DNA from: JAVBMP01 sp031552195
GTDB taxonomy: Bacteria; Desulfobacterota; Desulfovibrionia; Desulfovibrionales; Desulfovibrionaceae
Direction: 5' to 3'
DNA: 30,159 bases
NCBI GenBank assembly: GCA_031552195.1
Contig: JAVBMT010000035.1
Location: forward strand, 1-30,159
The notes under the pieces are model-generated. The model was not told where the DNA came from, did no database searches, and saw only the letters and a program-made list of their open reading frames with translations. Below are positions 22,194-29,944 of this stretch, one piece after another. The translations under genes and the position numbers were made by a program. How positions within the stretch are numbered: the first letter of the stretch is position 1; each line of letters starts with the position of its first letter.

Positions 22194-24608
22194 TCAGGAA
22201 CGCAATTTGTCCATAATTACTCTTAGCTGTTGAGCCGTATGGGCCAGATCCTGCACGGCGGCCGAGGCCTGGGTCATTCCATCGGATGTTTCCGCCACAA
22301 TCTGGCTGATTTCTTCCAGCGAGCGGTTTATTTCCTCTGACGTGGCGCTTTGTTCCTCGGCGGCGGCGGCTATTGAAGAAACCACGGCGGAGTTCGCGGA
22401 AGCCAGGTTCACTATCTCATTCAGAGATTGCCCGGAAGCGTTGGCAAGGTCCGTAGCCTCGCTGATGTTTTTCACCGCGCTGGTCACTTCATTAATGTTG
22501 GTGCGGGTCGAATTCTGAATCGCCTGTATGTTGTTGCCCACTTCCTGCGTGGCGCTCATGGTTTTTTCCGCCAGTTTGCGCACCTCGTCGGCCACTACGG
22601 CGAAGCCGCGCCCGGCTTCGCCGGCGCGGGCCGCTTCAATGGCCGCGTTCAGGGCCAGAAGGTTGGTCTGGTCGGCAATGTCGGAAATAACGTTCATAAC
22701 GCCGCCAATGCCTTCAGCCTGCTGCCCAAGTTCTTTCATGTTGTCTTGCAGACCGAGCGCCACGGTGTTTACGTTGTTGATGGCCTTGACCACGCGGTTG
22801 ACCAGTTCGGCTCCGCCTTCAGCCCGGCTGCGGGTGTTTTCGCTCTGTTCGGAGGCGCTGCCCGCGCTGCGGGCCACTTCAAGCACGGTGGAGTTCATTT
22901 CGCTCATCGCGGTGGCGGTTGAATCAACGCGTGAACGCTGCATTTCCGCGCCGCGCGAAACTTGCTCCACCTGGGCGGAAAGCTCTTCCGAGGCGGCGGC
23001 CACGCGGTCTGCGTTGGCCATGGCATGGTCAGCCACTTCTTTGATTTTGCGCTCGGTATCTTTGATCGCGGTAAGGTCGACTATGAATTCCAGCATGGAG
23101 GCCAGCTTGCCCTGGGCGTTAAGCATGGGCGTATCCGTATAGCTGATGTCCATGCGTTTGCCTTTGGGGTGGGCTATGGTTTCGCCGCTGTGGATGCGCA
23201 AGTCTTTCGCCGCCGCGGCCATGCCGCAGTCAGGGGTGCCGTAGTCTTCCCGCGCGAACATTTCAGCGCAGGTTTTGCCCTGATAGTCGCCGCCGGCCAG
23301 GTCCTTGGCCGCCTTGTTCAGGAAACCGGCCTTCAGGTCGCTGTTGAACATGATCAAGGGCGACGGAATGTTGTCAAGGATGATTCCCGTGCGCTTCATG
23401 ATGTTGTTGGTGCCGACGACCAGGTTGGCGAAGCCGCCGGAAAATTTGGCCACGTCGCCCCTGACGTCAAGGTATCCGTTTTCGACTTTTTGCTCTATCT
23501 GGGCGAATTCAGCGGCCACATCGTTAAGGATGGAAGAAATGGATTTGATGGACTTGACCATATCGCCTATTTCTCCGCCTTCACGCACGTCAAGCGCGGC
23601 GTTGAAATTGCCCTTGCCCACTTCGCCGGCGAAGATGGAAACCCGGGTAAGCACGCGCACGACGCCGACAATGATCCAGGCGGCGAACAGCACGCCGACC
23701 ACAACGCCGATAACGCCGGACACGCCCATGAAATATTTGGCTTCAGTAATGTCTTTATCCATTTGCGCGCCGATTTTATCCAGGATATTCTGCGCCTCTT
23801 CCGTGTAATCATCAAAAAAGTCCATCAAACCGGCGGAGAGCGTGCCAAGTTCGGTACGCGCGGCCAGGCCGTCCTTGATTTCCGCGCTCATGCGCTTCGC
23901 CGTGTCAAGGTAGCCGTTGAAGGCTTTGGCGAGCATGTCAACGGCCTCCGCTGTGGCCCGCTCTTTCGGCAACGAAACGATTTTGTTGAGAATGTTCTGG
24001 AAATCAGTAATGGCCTCACGTCCGCTTTGTCCATCCTCGGGAAGGTAGGTGATGCTGTAAACCCGCATGGCCACGCGAAGTGCGGAGTATTGCGCGTAGG
24101 CCGCGGTCATTTGCGCGAGCACGTCCGCGTTTCCGTCAATCGTGGCTTCCAGCACTATTTTATCCAGGGCTGACCCTATGGCTAGAGCTCCGCTGTCCAA
24201 TTCTCCGGTCACAATTTTTTCGGCGTTGACCAGTTTTTCCTGCATCGCCCGCGTCAAAGAATTCATTTTGCCCAATGCGACAATCTGTTCGGAAAGCTTG
24301 TCGCGGTTAAGCGAGTTCGGCTCAAATTCTATAGCTTGCTTGACCCGCCCGACGCTGCGTTCCAAGTTGGCGCGGGCATCATCCATAAGCTTGGGTTCGA
24401 GCGAAACGATAAATGTGCTGATTCTGTCTTTGGCCTCGCGCAGCAACGCGTCGGCGGCGTTGGCGTAAACAGCCGTGTTCGCGTCTTTCCGGTACGCGGC
24501 GAAGCCTTCCTCCGCCATATTCAGGCGCGAATAGCCCACAACGACGAGAACAACCAACAGCAGCGCCATAAATAAAAAACCGGTAATAATTTTTATTTTG
24601 GTAGTCAT
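22194..24608 (-). CDS. Methyl-accepting chemotaxis protein with periplasmic helical sensor and PAS domain
   Basis: A chemoreceptor of about 804 residues (ATG 24608 chosen; a GTG directly before it is possible, GAGG lies upstream of both). Order: membrane helix at about 9-27; a large, mostly helical periplasmic region to about 290 that is likely the ligand-sensing part (size suggests a helical bimodular type, not proven); a second membrane helix (about 293-319); HAMP (about 320-375); a PAS-like domain (about 405-520, ILDNIPSPLIMFNSD to VDLTAIKDTERK); and the cytoplasmic signalling coiled coil whose tip is DQTNLLALNAAIEAARAGEAGRGFAVVADEVR. It ends in IMDKLRS, without the C-terminal pentapeptide that tethers CheR/CheB in some receptors. 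No che genes are nearby. The ligand is unknown. Confidence 0.93.
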   Translation of the reverse strand: MTTKIKIITGFLFMALLLVVLVVVGYSRLNMAEEGFAAYRKDANTAVYANAADALLREAKDRISTFIVSLEPKLMDDARANLERSVGRVKQAIEFEPNSLNRDKLSEQIVALGKMNSLTRAMQEKLVNAEKIVTGELDSGALAIGSALDKIVLEATIDGNADVLAQMTAAYAQYSALRVAMRVYSITYLPEDGQSGREAITDFQNILNKIVSLPKERATAEAVDMLAKAFNGYLDTAKRMSAEIKDGLAARTELGTLSAGLMDFFDDYTEEAQNILDKIGAQMDKDITEAKYFMGVSGVIGVVVGVLFAAWIIVGVVRVLTRVSIFAGEVGKGNFNAALDVREGGEIGDMVKSIKSISSILNDVAAEFAQIEQKVENGYLDVRGDVAKFSGGFANLVVGTNNIMKRTGIILDNIPSPLIMFNSDLKAGFLNKAAKDLAGGDYQGKTCAEMFAREDYGTPDCGMAAAAKDLRIHSGETIAHPKGKRMDISYTDTPMLNAQGKLASMLEFIVDLTAIKDTERKIKEVADHAMANADRVAAASEELSAQVEQVSRGAEMQRSRVDSTATAMSEMNSTVLEVARSAGSASEQSENTRSRAEGGAELVNRVVKAINNVNTVALGLQDNMKELGQQAEGIGGVMNVISDIADQTNLLALNAAIEAARAGEAGRGFAVVADEVRKLAEKTMSATQEVGNNIQAIQNSTRTNINEVTSAVKNISEATDLANASGQSLNEIVNLASANSAVVSSIAAAAEEQSATSEEINRSLEEISQIVAETSDGMTQASAAVQDLAHTAQQLRVIMDKLRS

Positions 24609-24611
24609 CAC

Positions 24612-24844
24612 AAATTCCTCATTATGATTTACAGAAAAACACTACACGTCTGAAACGGAATATCGAGCCGCAAAACCGGCAGGGTGAAGCTTTCCCGCAG
24701 GAAACGCCGAAAAATCATGGATTATATTTTATTATGAAGTTTCCCGAAATTAATTTATTTTTATTTACACGTTTTTTTATTAAAGCAAAAGAAAATTTAT
24801 TTACTGATATCAAGACTCATTTCGGCAATCAATAAATTTATATT
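24612..24844. other. AT-rich intergenic region upstream of the chemoreceptor
   Basis: About 230 nt without a gene. It is much richer in A and T than its surroundings (especially 24720-24844) and should contain the minus-strand chemoreceptor promoter, but I could not find a convincing sigma70, sigma28 or sigma54 site. Confidence 0.4.
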
Positions 24845-24999
24845 AGGGGCTGTTTTCAAAAAAGATTTTCCGCGAAGCGAGAAAGAAGTTTTTCACAACT
24901 CCGGCAGAGCGGAGCCGGAAACGACCATCCGGGCAATCCGGTGAAAAAGCTGCTTTTGACATTGCCGCGAGTATGGCATAAAAGATTTTTTTTCACAGC
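24845..24999. repeat. Possible third MITE-like repeat, upstream of hisS
   Basis: The left end (24845-24870, aggggctgttttcaaaaaag then attttccgcg) resembles the left end of copy 1 (aggggctgtttctaaataaaag then attttgcgcc), and an inverted, imperfect counterpart (AAAAGATTTTTTTTCACAGC, 24980-24999) closes the unit at a length (155 nt) close to copy 1. The interior does not align with the other copies and has its own short inverted repeats (ccggc/gccgg and tccgg motifs, 24900-24942). It is therefore a related but distinct element or a chance resemblance. The hisS promoter lies inside its right end. Confidence 0.4.
24956..24984 (+). promoter_or_regulatory. Promoter of hisS-aspS
   Basis: A perfect TTGACA (24956-24961) and TAAAAG (24979-24984) are 17 nt apart. 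Transcription would start about 35 nt before hisS, so the leader is short and no attenuator fits. Confidence 0.65.
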
Positions 25000-25026
25000 A
25001 ACGATAACCGGAAATCTGGCCTCAAA

Positions 25027-26268
25027 ATGTCCAAAATAACCACCATTAAAGGGTTCGCCGATCTTTTTCCGCCGGAAAGCGAAGTTTATTCCCTTATGGA
25101 AGAAACGGCCCGCGACGTCTTCACCCGCTACGGATACCGCGAACTGCGCGTGCCCGTTCTCGAGCATACCGAACTTTTCGCGCGCTCCATCGGCGCGGAG
25201 ACGGACGTCGTTCAAAAAGAAATGTATACTTTCCCTGACCGCAAGGGCCGTTCGCTTACCCTGCGCCCTGAAGCCACGGCCGGAATGATGCGCGCCTGCA
25301 TCGAACACGGCCTGCAGGAAGGCGTCAGCAAATATTTCAGCCACGGCCCCATGTTCCGCTATGAACGCCCGCAGAAAGGCCGGATGCGCCAGTTCCACCA
25401 GATAGACTGCGAATGCCTGGGCGCCCATGAGCCGCAAGCGGACGCGGAAGTCATCTTCATGCTCATGCATTTTCTGGGCGCCCTTGGCCTGAGCGGGCTG
25501 GAGCTCAACCTGAACACCCTCGGCTGCAAAGCCTGCCGCCCGGCTTACCGCGAACTGCTGACCGCGTATTTGCAGGGCCTTGACCAGGAACTGCGGTGCG
25601 AAGACTGCCGCCGCCGGGTGCAGACGAACCCCTTGCGCGTGCTTGATTGCAAAAACTCCGGCTGCAGGTCGCTTACGGAAAACGCCCCGACCATGCACGA
25701 CAACGTCTGCCCGGATTGCAGAGACCATTTCAACGTGGTGCGCGGGCTGCTGGAACAGGGCGGGCAAAAATTCGTCCTTAACCACCGCCTGGTGCGCGGG
25801 CTTGATTATTACATGCGCACCACCTTCGAGGTCGTCTCCACCAACATCGGCGCGCAATCATCCGTGGCCGGAGGCGGGCGATACGACGGGCTGGTGGCGC
25901 AGCTCGGCGGGCCGGACGTTCCGGGCATAGGCTTCGCCTGCGGAATGGAAAGGCTGGCCATGCTCATGAACACCACACAGGAAAGGCGGCAAGACTTTTT
26001 CCTGGCCGTTCTGGATGAAAAAGCGCTTGATCAGGCCATGTTGCTGGCCTGCGCCTTGCGGCGCGACAATAAAAGCGGAGACGTGTCTTTCGCGGCCAAA
26101 AGCGCCAAAAGCCAATTGCGCCAGGCCGGAAAAAGCGGGGCGCGCCATTGCCTGATCCTGGGCGGAGACGAATTCGCCAAAGGCAGCGTTCTGGTTAAAG
26201 ACATGCGCACAGGCGAGCAGAAAGAAATTTTGCAGGAAGAACTCATAAAAGCCCTTGATTCGCTTTAA
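25027..26268 (+). CDS. hisS: Histidyl-tRNA synthetase
   Basis: A class II synthetase that charges tRNA-His. The 413-residue product has the class II motifs (motif 2 around MFRYERPQKGRMRQFHQ) and the histidine-specific sequence LVRGLDYYMRTTFEV, followed by GGGRYDGLV and GIGFACGMERLAML (motif 3); the C-terminal anticodon-binding domain follows. Between the catalytic motifs are four cysteine clusters, CKAC, CEDC, DCKNSGC and CPDC, a possible zinc-binding insert of the type seen in some delta-proteobacterial and Gram-positive HisRS. There is no strong Shine-Dalgarno (accGGAAatctgg). It is followed by aspS after 24 nt, a widespread pairing, and both are probably co-transcribed from the promoter at 24956-24984. 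Confidence 0.96.
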   Translation: MSKITTIKGFADLFPPESEVYSLMEETARDVFTRYGYRELRVPVLEHTELFARSIGAETDVVQKEMYTFPDRKGRSLTLRPEATAGMMRACIEHGLQEGVSKYFSHGPMFRYERPQKGRMRQFHQIDCECLGAHEPQADAEVIFMLMHFLGALGLSGLELNLNTLGCKACRPAYRELLTAYLQGLDQELRCEDCRRRVQTNPLRVLDCKNSGCRSLTENAPTMHDNVCPDCRDHFNVVRGLLEQGGQKFVLNHRLVRGLDYYMRTTFEVVSTNIGAQSSVAGGGRYDGLVAQLGGPDVPGIGFACGMERLAMLMNTTQERRQDFFLAVLDEKALDQAMLLACALRRDNKSGDVSFAAKSAKSQLRQAGKSGARHCLILGGDEFAKGSVLVKDMRTGEQKEILQEELIKALDSL

Positions 26269-26292
26269 TTTCATATCACTCAGGAAAAATAT

Positions 26293-28125
26293 ATGAACGA
26301 AATTTCCAGCAGCGAAAAAGACCTCCAGCAGGAGCACCAGCAATATATAGTCCCTCTGGGCGGTTGGCGGCGCACGCATGACTGCGGCCAACTCAACGCC
26401 TCCGACAACGGGGCGGAAGTCTGCCTCATGGGCTGGGTTCAGTTCCGGCGCGACCACGGCGGCCTGATCTTCATAGACCTGCGTGACCGGGCCGGGCTTA
26501 CGCAAACCGTGTTCAGCCCGGAAGTGGCCCCCTCCGCGCATGAAAGCGCTCATATCCTGCGCTCCGAATACGTCCTTGCCGTAAAGGGCAGGGTGCGCCG
26601 CCGCCCGGAAGGCATGGCCAACCCAGGCATGCCCACCGGGGAAATTGAAGTGGTGGTTCTTGAGTGGAAGCTTCTGAACACCTCCAAAACTCCGCCCTTC
26701 ATGGTTGAAGACCGCATTGACGCCGCAGAGAACCTGCGCCTGCAATATCGCTACCTTGACCTGCGCCGCCCGCGCATGGCCTCCAACATCATTACCCGCC
26801 ACAAGCTGGCCCAGTGCACGCGCAACTACATGGACGAAAACGGCTTTCTGGAAGTGGAAACACCCTTTCTCACCCGTTCCACGCCCGAGGGGGCCAGAGA
26901 CTTTCTGGTGCCCAGCCGCCTGAACCCCGGCGAGTTTTACGCCCTGCCCCAATCGCCGCAGTTATTCAAGCAGCTTCTTATGGTGAGCGGGCTGGACCGC
27001 TATTTCCAGATCGCCCGCTGCTTCCGCGACGAAGACCTGCGCGCCGACCGCCAGCCGGAATTCACCCAGATAGACGTGGAAATGTCCTTCGCGGACGAGG
27101 AACTCGTCATGGAAATGGCCGAAGGCCTGATCGCCCGCATATTCAAAGACGTCATGCGTAAAGATGTCGCCCTGCCCTTTCCGCGCATGCCTTATGAGCA
27201 AGCCATGGCCGAATACGGCGTGGACAAGCCTGACACCCGCTTCGGCCTGAAGCTTTGCGACGTGACGGAAATTGTGCGCGGGTCGGAATTCAAGCTCTTC
27301 GCCAGCGCTGAAATGGTGAAAGCCTTCAAGGTTCCTGGCGGGGAATCCATCAGCCGCAAAGATATAGACGGCTACACGGAATTTGTTAAAATTTACGGCG
27401 CTCAAGGCCTGGCCTGGATTAAGATACGGCCGGAAGAGTGGCAGTCTCCCATCGCCAAGTTCCTGTCGGAACAGGAACGCCAGGGCCTTGCCAAAGCCCT
27501 GGACCTGCAAGCCGGAGACCTGGTGTTCTTCCAGGCCGGAGCCCCGGACATGGTAAACGCCGCCCTCGGAAACCTGCGCGTGCGCCTCGGGCAAGATCTC
27601 GGCCTGGTAAACGAAGGAGACTACAACTTCCTCTGGGTGACGGACTTCCCGCTCTTTGAATACGACAAGGACGAAAACCGCGATGTGGCCTGCCACCACC
27701 CCTTCACGGCGGCCCGCCCGGAAGACATGCCCAAACTGCAAAGCGACCCGGCCAGCGTGAAAGCCAGGGCTTACGACATGGTGCTTAACGGAACGGAACT
27801 GGGCGGCGGCTCCATCCGCAACCATTCCGCCGACGCCCAGCGCGCCATGTTCGCCGCCCTCGGCTTCAAGCCGGAAGAAGCGGAAGCCCAGTTCGGCTTT
27901 CTTATGCAGGCCCTGGAACTTGGCGCGCCGCCGCACGGCGGCATCGCTTTCGGCCTTGACCGCATGGCCATGCTCCTTACCGGCTCGAACTCCATACGCG
28001 ACGTTATCGCCTTCCCCAAAACCCAGAAGGCCACCTGCCTTCTGACTGACGCCCCGGCGGAAGTGAGCCCCAAACAACTGCGCGAGCTTGGCCTGCGCCT
28101 GAGGGAAAAAGAAAAAGATCAATAA
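26293..28125 (+). CDS. aspS: Aspartyl-tRNA synthetase
   Basis: A class II synthetase charging tRNA-Asp (and tRNA-Asn if the organism uses the transamidation route, which cannot be judged here). The 610-residue product has an N-terminal OB-fold anticodon-binding domain (MGWVQFRRDHGGLIFIDLRDR), the catalytic core with FLVPSR and QSPQLFKQLLM, motif 2 FRDEDLRADRQPEFTQ (about 244-259), the bacterial-type GAD insertion domain, and motif 3 HGGIAFGLDRMAML (about 549-562). About twenty residues precede the usual N-terminus (R-x-H-x-C-G-Q-L); CAGGA upstream of ATG 26293 supports this start. It lies 24 nt after hisS and about 80 nt before initiator tRNA. Confidence 0.96.
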   Translation: MNEISSSEKDLQQEHQQYIVPLGGWRRTHDCGQLNASDNGAEVCLMGWVQFRRDHGGLIFIDLRDRAGLTQTVFSPEVAPSAHESAHILRSEYVLAVKGRVRRRPEGMANPGMPTGEIEVVVLEWKLLNTSKTPPFMVEDRIDAAENLRLQYRYLDLRRPRMASNIITRHKLAQCTRNYMDENGFLEVETPFLTRSTPEGARDFLVPSRLNPGEFYALPQSPQLFKQLLMVSGLDRYFQIARCFRDEDLRADRQPEFTQIDVEMSFADEELVMEMAEGLIARIFKDVMRKDVALPFPRMPYEQAMAEYGVDKPDTRFGLKLCDVTEIVRGSEFKLFASAEMVKAFKVPGGESISRKDIDGYTEFVKIYGAQGLAWIKIRPEEWQSPIAKFLSEQERQGLAKALDLQAGDLVFFQAGAPDMVNAALGNLRVRLGQDLGLVNEGDYNFLWVTDFPLFEYDKDENRDVACHHPFTAARPEDMPKLQSDPASVKARAYDMVLNGTELGGGSIRNHSADAQRAMFAALGFKPEEAEAQFGFLMQALELGAPPHGGIAFGLDRMAMLLTGSNSIRDVIAFPKTQKATCLLTDAPAEVSPKQLRELGLRLREKEKDQ

Positions 28126-28128
28126 CGC

Positions 28129-28157
28129 TTGACATTCTAAACGGAAAAGCATAGACG
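28129..28157 (+). promoter_or_regulatory. Candidate promoter of tRNA-fMet
   Basis: A perfect TTGACA (28129-28134) begins just after the aspS stop, with TAGACG 17 nt later (28152-28157), a poor -10. The spacing is ideal and the position, about 48 nt before the tRNA, is plausible. Confidence 0.4.
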
Positions 28158-28170
28158 TGTTGTTCACCGC

Positions 28171-28199
28171 TTGACGAAGGCTTGCAGCATTTTCGTCAA
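28171..28199 (+). other. Hairpin between aspS and tRNA-fMet
   Basis: An 8-bp inverted repeat (28171-28178 with 28192-28199) immediately before the tRNA. It may be part of the tRNA 5' leader removed by RNase P. Confidence 0.35.
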
Positions 28200-28204
28200 C
28201 ATGT

Positions 28205-28281
<77 letters not shown>

Positions 28282-28290
28282 GAGAAATCA

Positions 28291-28325
28291 AGGACTTATA
28301 CTTAAATGTATAAGTCCTTTTTCTT
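28291..28325 (+). terminator. Terminator of tRNA-fMet
   Basis: A perfect 11-bp stem (28291-28301 with 28308-28318), AT-rich with a 6-nt loop, is followed by a T-rich tail. It is directly downstream of the tRNA. Confidence 0.85.
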
Positions 28326-28397
28326 TATCGAGCTAAGAACGAGATTTGCTTTTTTCTATCGCCCGAAGACCTAGTGTAAACACACGGAGGTTTTTAC

Positions 28398-28909
28398 ATG
28401 GCGGAAAAAAGAACTCGTTCCCAAAAGTACACCGGGGTCTACTGGCGCTATTCTGCGGCAAAAACGCACAACGGCAAGCCGGATAAGGCCTTTGACTATT
28501 GCTACCAGTGCGGTGGAAAGTTGAAATGGGAAACGGCTGGCTGGTTGTCTGAAGGCGTTTCTGAACAATATGCCGCTCAATTGCGCACTCAAGCCGTAGC
28601 AAAGTTTTCAAGCAGCGCACCTCCCCTTGACTCCGTTGAAAGGTTGACGCCGGATATCCGGAATGCCTTTGAGCTGGTTAAAAAACGGCAAGCTCCCACT
28701 GAAGGCGGGCGGCAAGAGTATGTCTCTCCCCCGTTAAAAATTGCTCAGGACCGCATCAGGCGGCTGGAAGCAGAAAATATGCGGTGAAAGACGAGAACAA
28801 TCGGCTTTTGGTCCAATTTGTTACCTGGGCGTATAATGCTCATTCTCGGGGGCTTGATGAGGAATTCTTGAATCGTCCGATGCCCAAGGTGAACCGGGGG
28901 CAGACTTGA
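28398..28909 (+). pseudogene. Frameshifted gene with integrase-like N-terminus and coiled-coil C-terminus
   Basis: The first frame gives 129 residues from ATG 28398 (ACGGAGG upstream), ending at TGA 28785. The N-terminus (KYTGVYWRYSAAKTHNGKPDKAFDYCYQCGGKLKWETAGW) looks like the arm-type DNA-binding domain that starts many tyrosine-type phage integrases, but no catalytic domain follows. The end is a charged coiled coil (AQDRIRRLEAENMR). Shifting frame at the stop restores a natural continuation (VKDENNRLLVQFVTWAYNAH and onward, to TGA 28907-28909), as if one base were lost from a codon such as CTG. The intact protein would be about 170 residues. It sits right behind tRNA-fMet, as integrative-element genes do. 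Function unknown; a small regulatory or excision-related protein is possible but not shown. Confidence 0.55.
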
Positions 28910-29145
28910 ACATCATGCCCATGTCACTCCTATTTCTGCGGCACAACGGTGCTGGCGATAGGCCGTCACCTCTATTCTCTTTTATGGACTGGGGTAATAC
29001 TTACCGGTTGTGTTTCGAACATTGTGGGTATAGCTTGGATGTGATTATGGTGAGGGAAAAAACCAGCAAGGGGACAGTTGTTTCCTGTTAGAACTTTTGG
29101 ATATGCTACGCTTGTCTATGAGATCATCAGAACTGGAGGTATAGC
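28910..29145. other. Intergenic stretch with doubtful small reading frame
   Basis: A short plus-strand frame (TTG 28906 to 29091, 61 codons) overlaps the end of the preceding gene, has no good ribosome-binding site and resembles nothing I know; it is more likely decayed DNA than a gene. Base composition is lower in GC than the core region. Confidence 0.35.
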
Positions 29146-29568
29146 ATGGCGTCACGGATTATTTCATATTTTACGGCAGTGGCGCTGATCTGCATGGCTG
29201 TTTTCATACCGAGTGCGCCTAAATCGGCTAATGCAGAAGATCGTGCTTCCTGGATTAATGGATACTGGGCATATAATTCTACTGAGAACGGCCTGTGCCC
29301 AGGGCGGTATATGTATGTGGATCTTGCTTCGAAAAAAATGACAGATGTTGATGATCATGTCGTATATGAATTTGAAATCACTGAAGTACGGCCCGGCAAA
29401 AACCAAGTACAACTTCAACTCCGTGGAGGGCCTTTTTCTGAACCGGTATATCAAATTTGGTGGAAATCAGTTCCTGGCTATAAATTCAGCATATCACGGC
29501 AAGGAAGCGAAAACGGTTCTGAGATTCAAACTTTTTATAAAGCAGTACGCTGCAGTGGGAAACCATAG
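29146..29568 (+). CDS. Small hypothetical secreted protein
   Basis: I do not recognise this 140-residue protein. It has a clear signal peptide (ASRIISYF, hydrophobic core, cleavage around A-N-A-E at residues 28-31) and a mature part of about 110 residues that alternates hydrophobic and polar residues, suggesting beta structure; WINGYWAYN, YEFEITEVRPGKNQVQLQLRG and YQIWWKSVPGYKFSISR are the most distinctive stretches. Two cysteines (in NGLCPGRY and AVRCSGKP) could form a disulphide in the periplasm. TGGAGG lies 8 nt before the ATG, a strong site. Codon use and lower GC differ from the core genes, in keeping with the accessory setting between an integrase-like remnant and an insertion sequence. 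Confidence 0.7.
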   Translation: MASRIISYFTAVALICMAVFIPSAPKSANAEDRASWINGYWAYNSTENGLCPGRYMYVDLASKKMTDVDDHVVYEFEITEVRPGKNQVQLQLRGGPFSEPVYQIWWKSVPGYKFSISRQGSENGSEIQTFYKAVRCSGKP

Positions 29569-29677
29569 CGCAGACCCCCCATCATCTGTTTAAACTACGA
29601 AGACCTAGGTAATCCCCCCAGAAAAAAGTAACGTTTTGAAGTAGAATTTCCGAGAATAGCGAACACGGAGATTTTGC

Positions 29678-29944
29678 ATGAAAACATCCCGATTTTCCGA
29701 CAGCCAGATCCTGGCGATTTTGAAGCAGGCCGAGAACGGGGTTCCCGTGACCGAGCTTTGTCGTGAGCACGGTATGAGCAACGCCGCATTTTATAAATGG
29801 CGGGCGAAGTTTGGCGGAATGGATGCCTCGCTAATGGCGCGGATGAAAGAACTTGAAAGGAAAAATGCCCAGCTCAAGCGCATGTATGCGGACGCTCAGC
29901 TGCGTGCCGATGTCGTACAGAGGGCTCTCGAAAAAAAGTGGTAA
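29678..29944 (+). CDS. IS3-family transposase OrfA
   Basis: The 88-residue product is the helix-turn-helix protein of an IS3-family element: residues 1-50 (FSDSQILAILKQAENGVPVTELCREHGMSNAAFYKWRAKFGG) bind the terminal repeats, and a leucine-zipper-like coiled coil (about 58-85) follows. The last codons contain the slippery heptamer A-AAA-AAG (29932-29938) just before the TAA stop. This is the classic site where -1 frameshifting fuses OrfA to the catalytic OrfB. CACGGAG lies upstream of the ATG. Confidence 0.9.
   Translation: MKTSRFSDSQILAILKQAENGVPVTELCREHGMSNAAFYKWRAKFGGMDASLMARMKELERKNAQLKRMYADAQLRADVVQRALEKKW

Noticed and set aside
22962..24173. 403-codon plus-strand frame opposite the chemoreceptor gene
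   Set aside because: The chemoreceptor on the other strand has unmistakable domain motifs; this frame is its antisense shadow.
25000..25026. T-box or attenuator controlling hisS
   Set aside because: The leader after the promoter is only about 35 nt, too short for such a structure.
24856..26952. Two long minus-strand frames opposite hisS and aspS
   Set aside because: They are antisense to confirmed synthetase genes and have no recognisable motifs.
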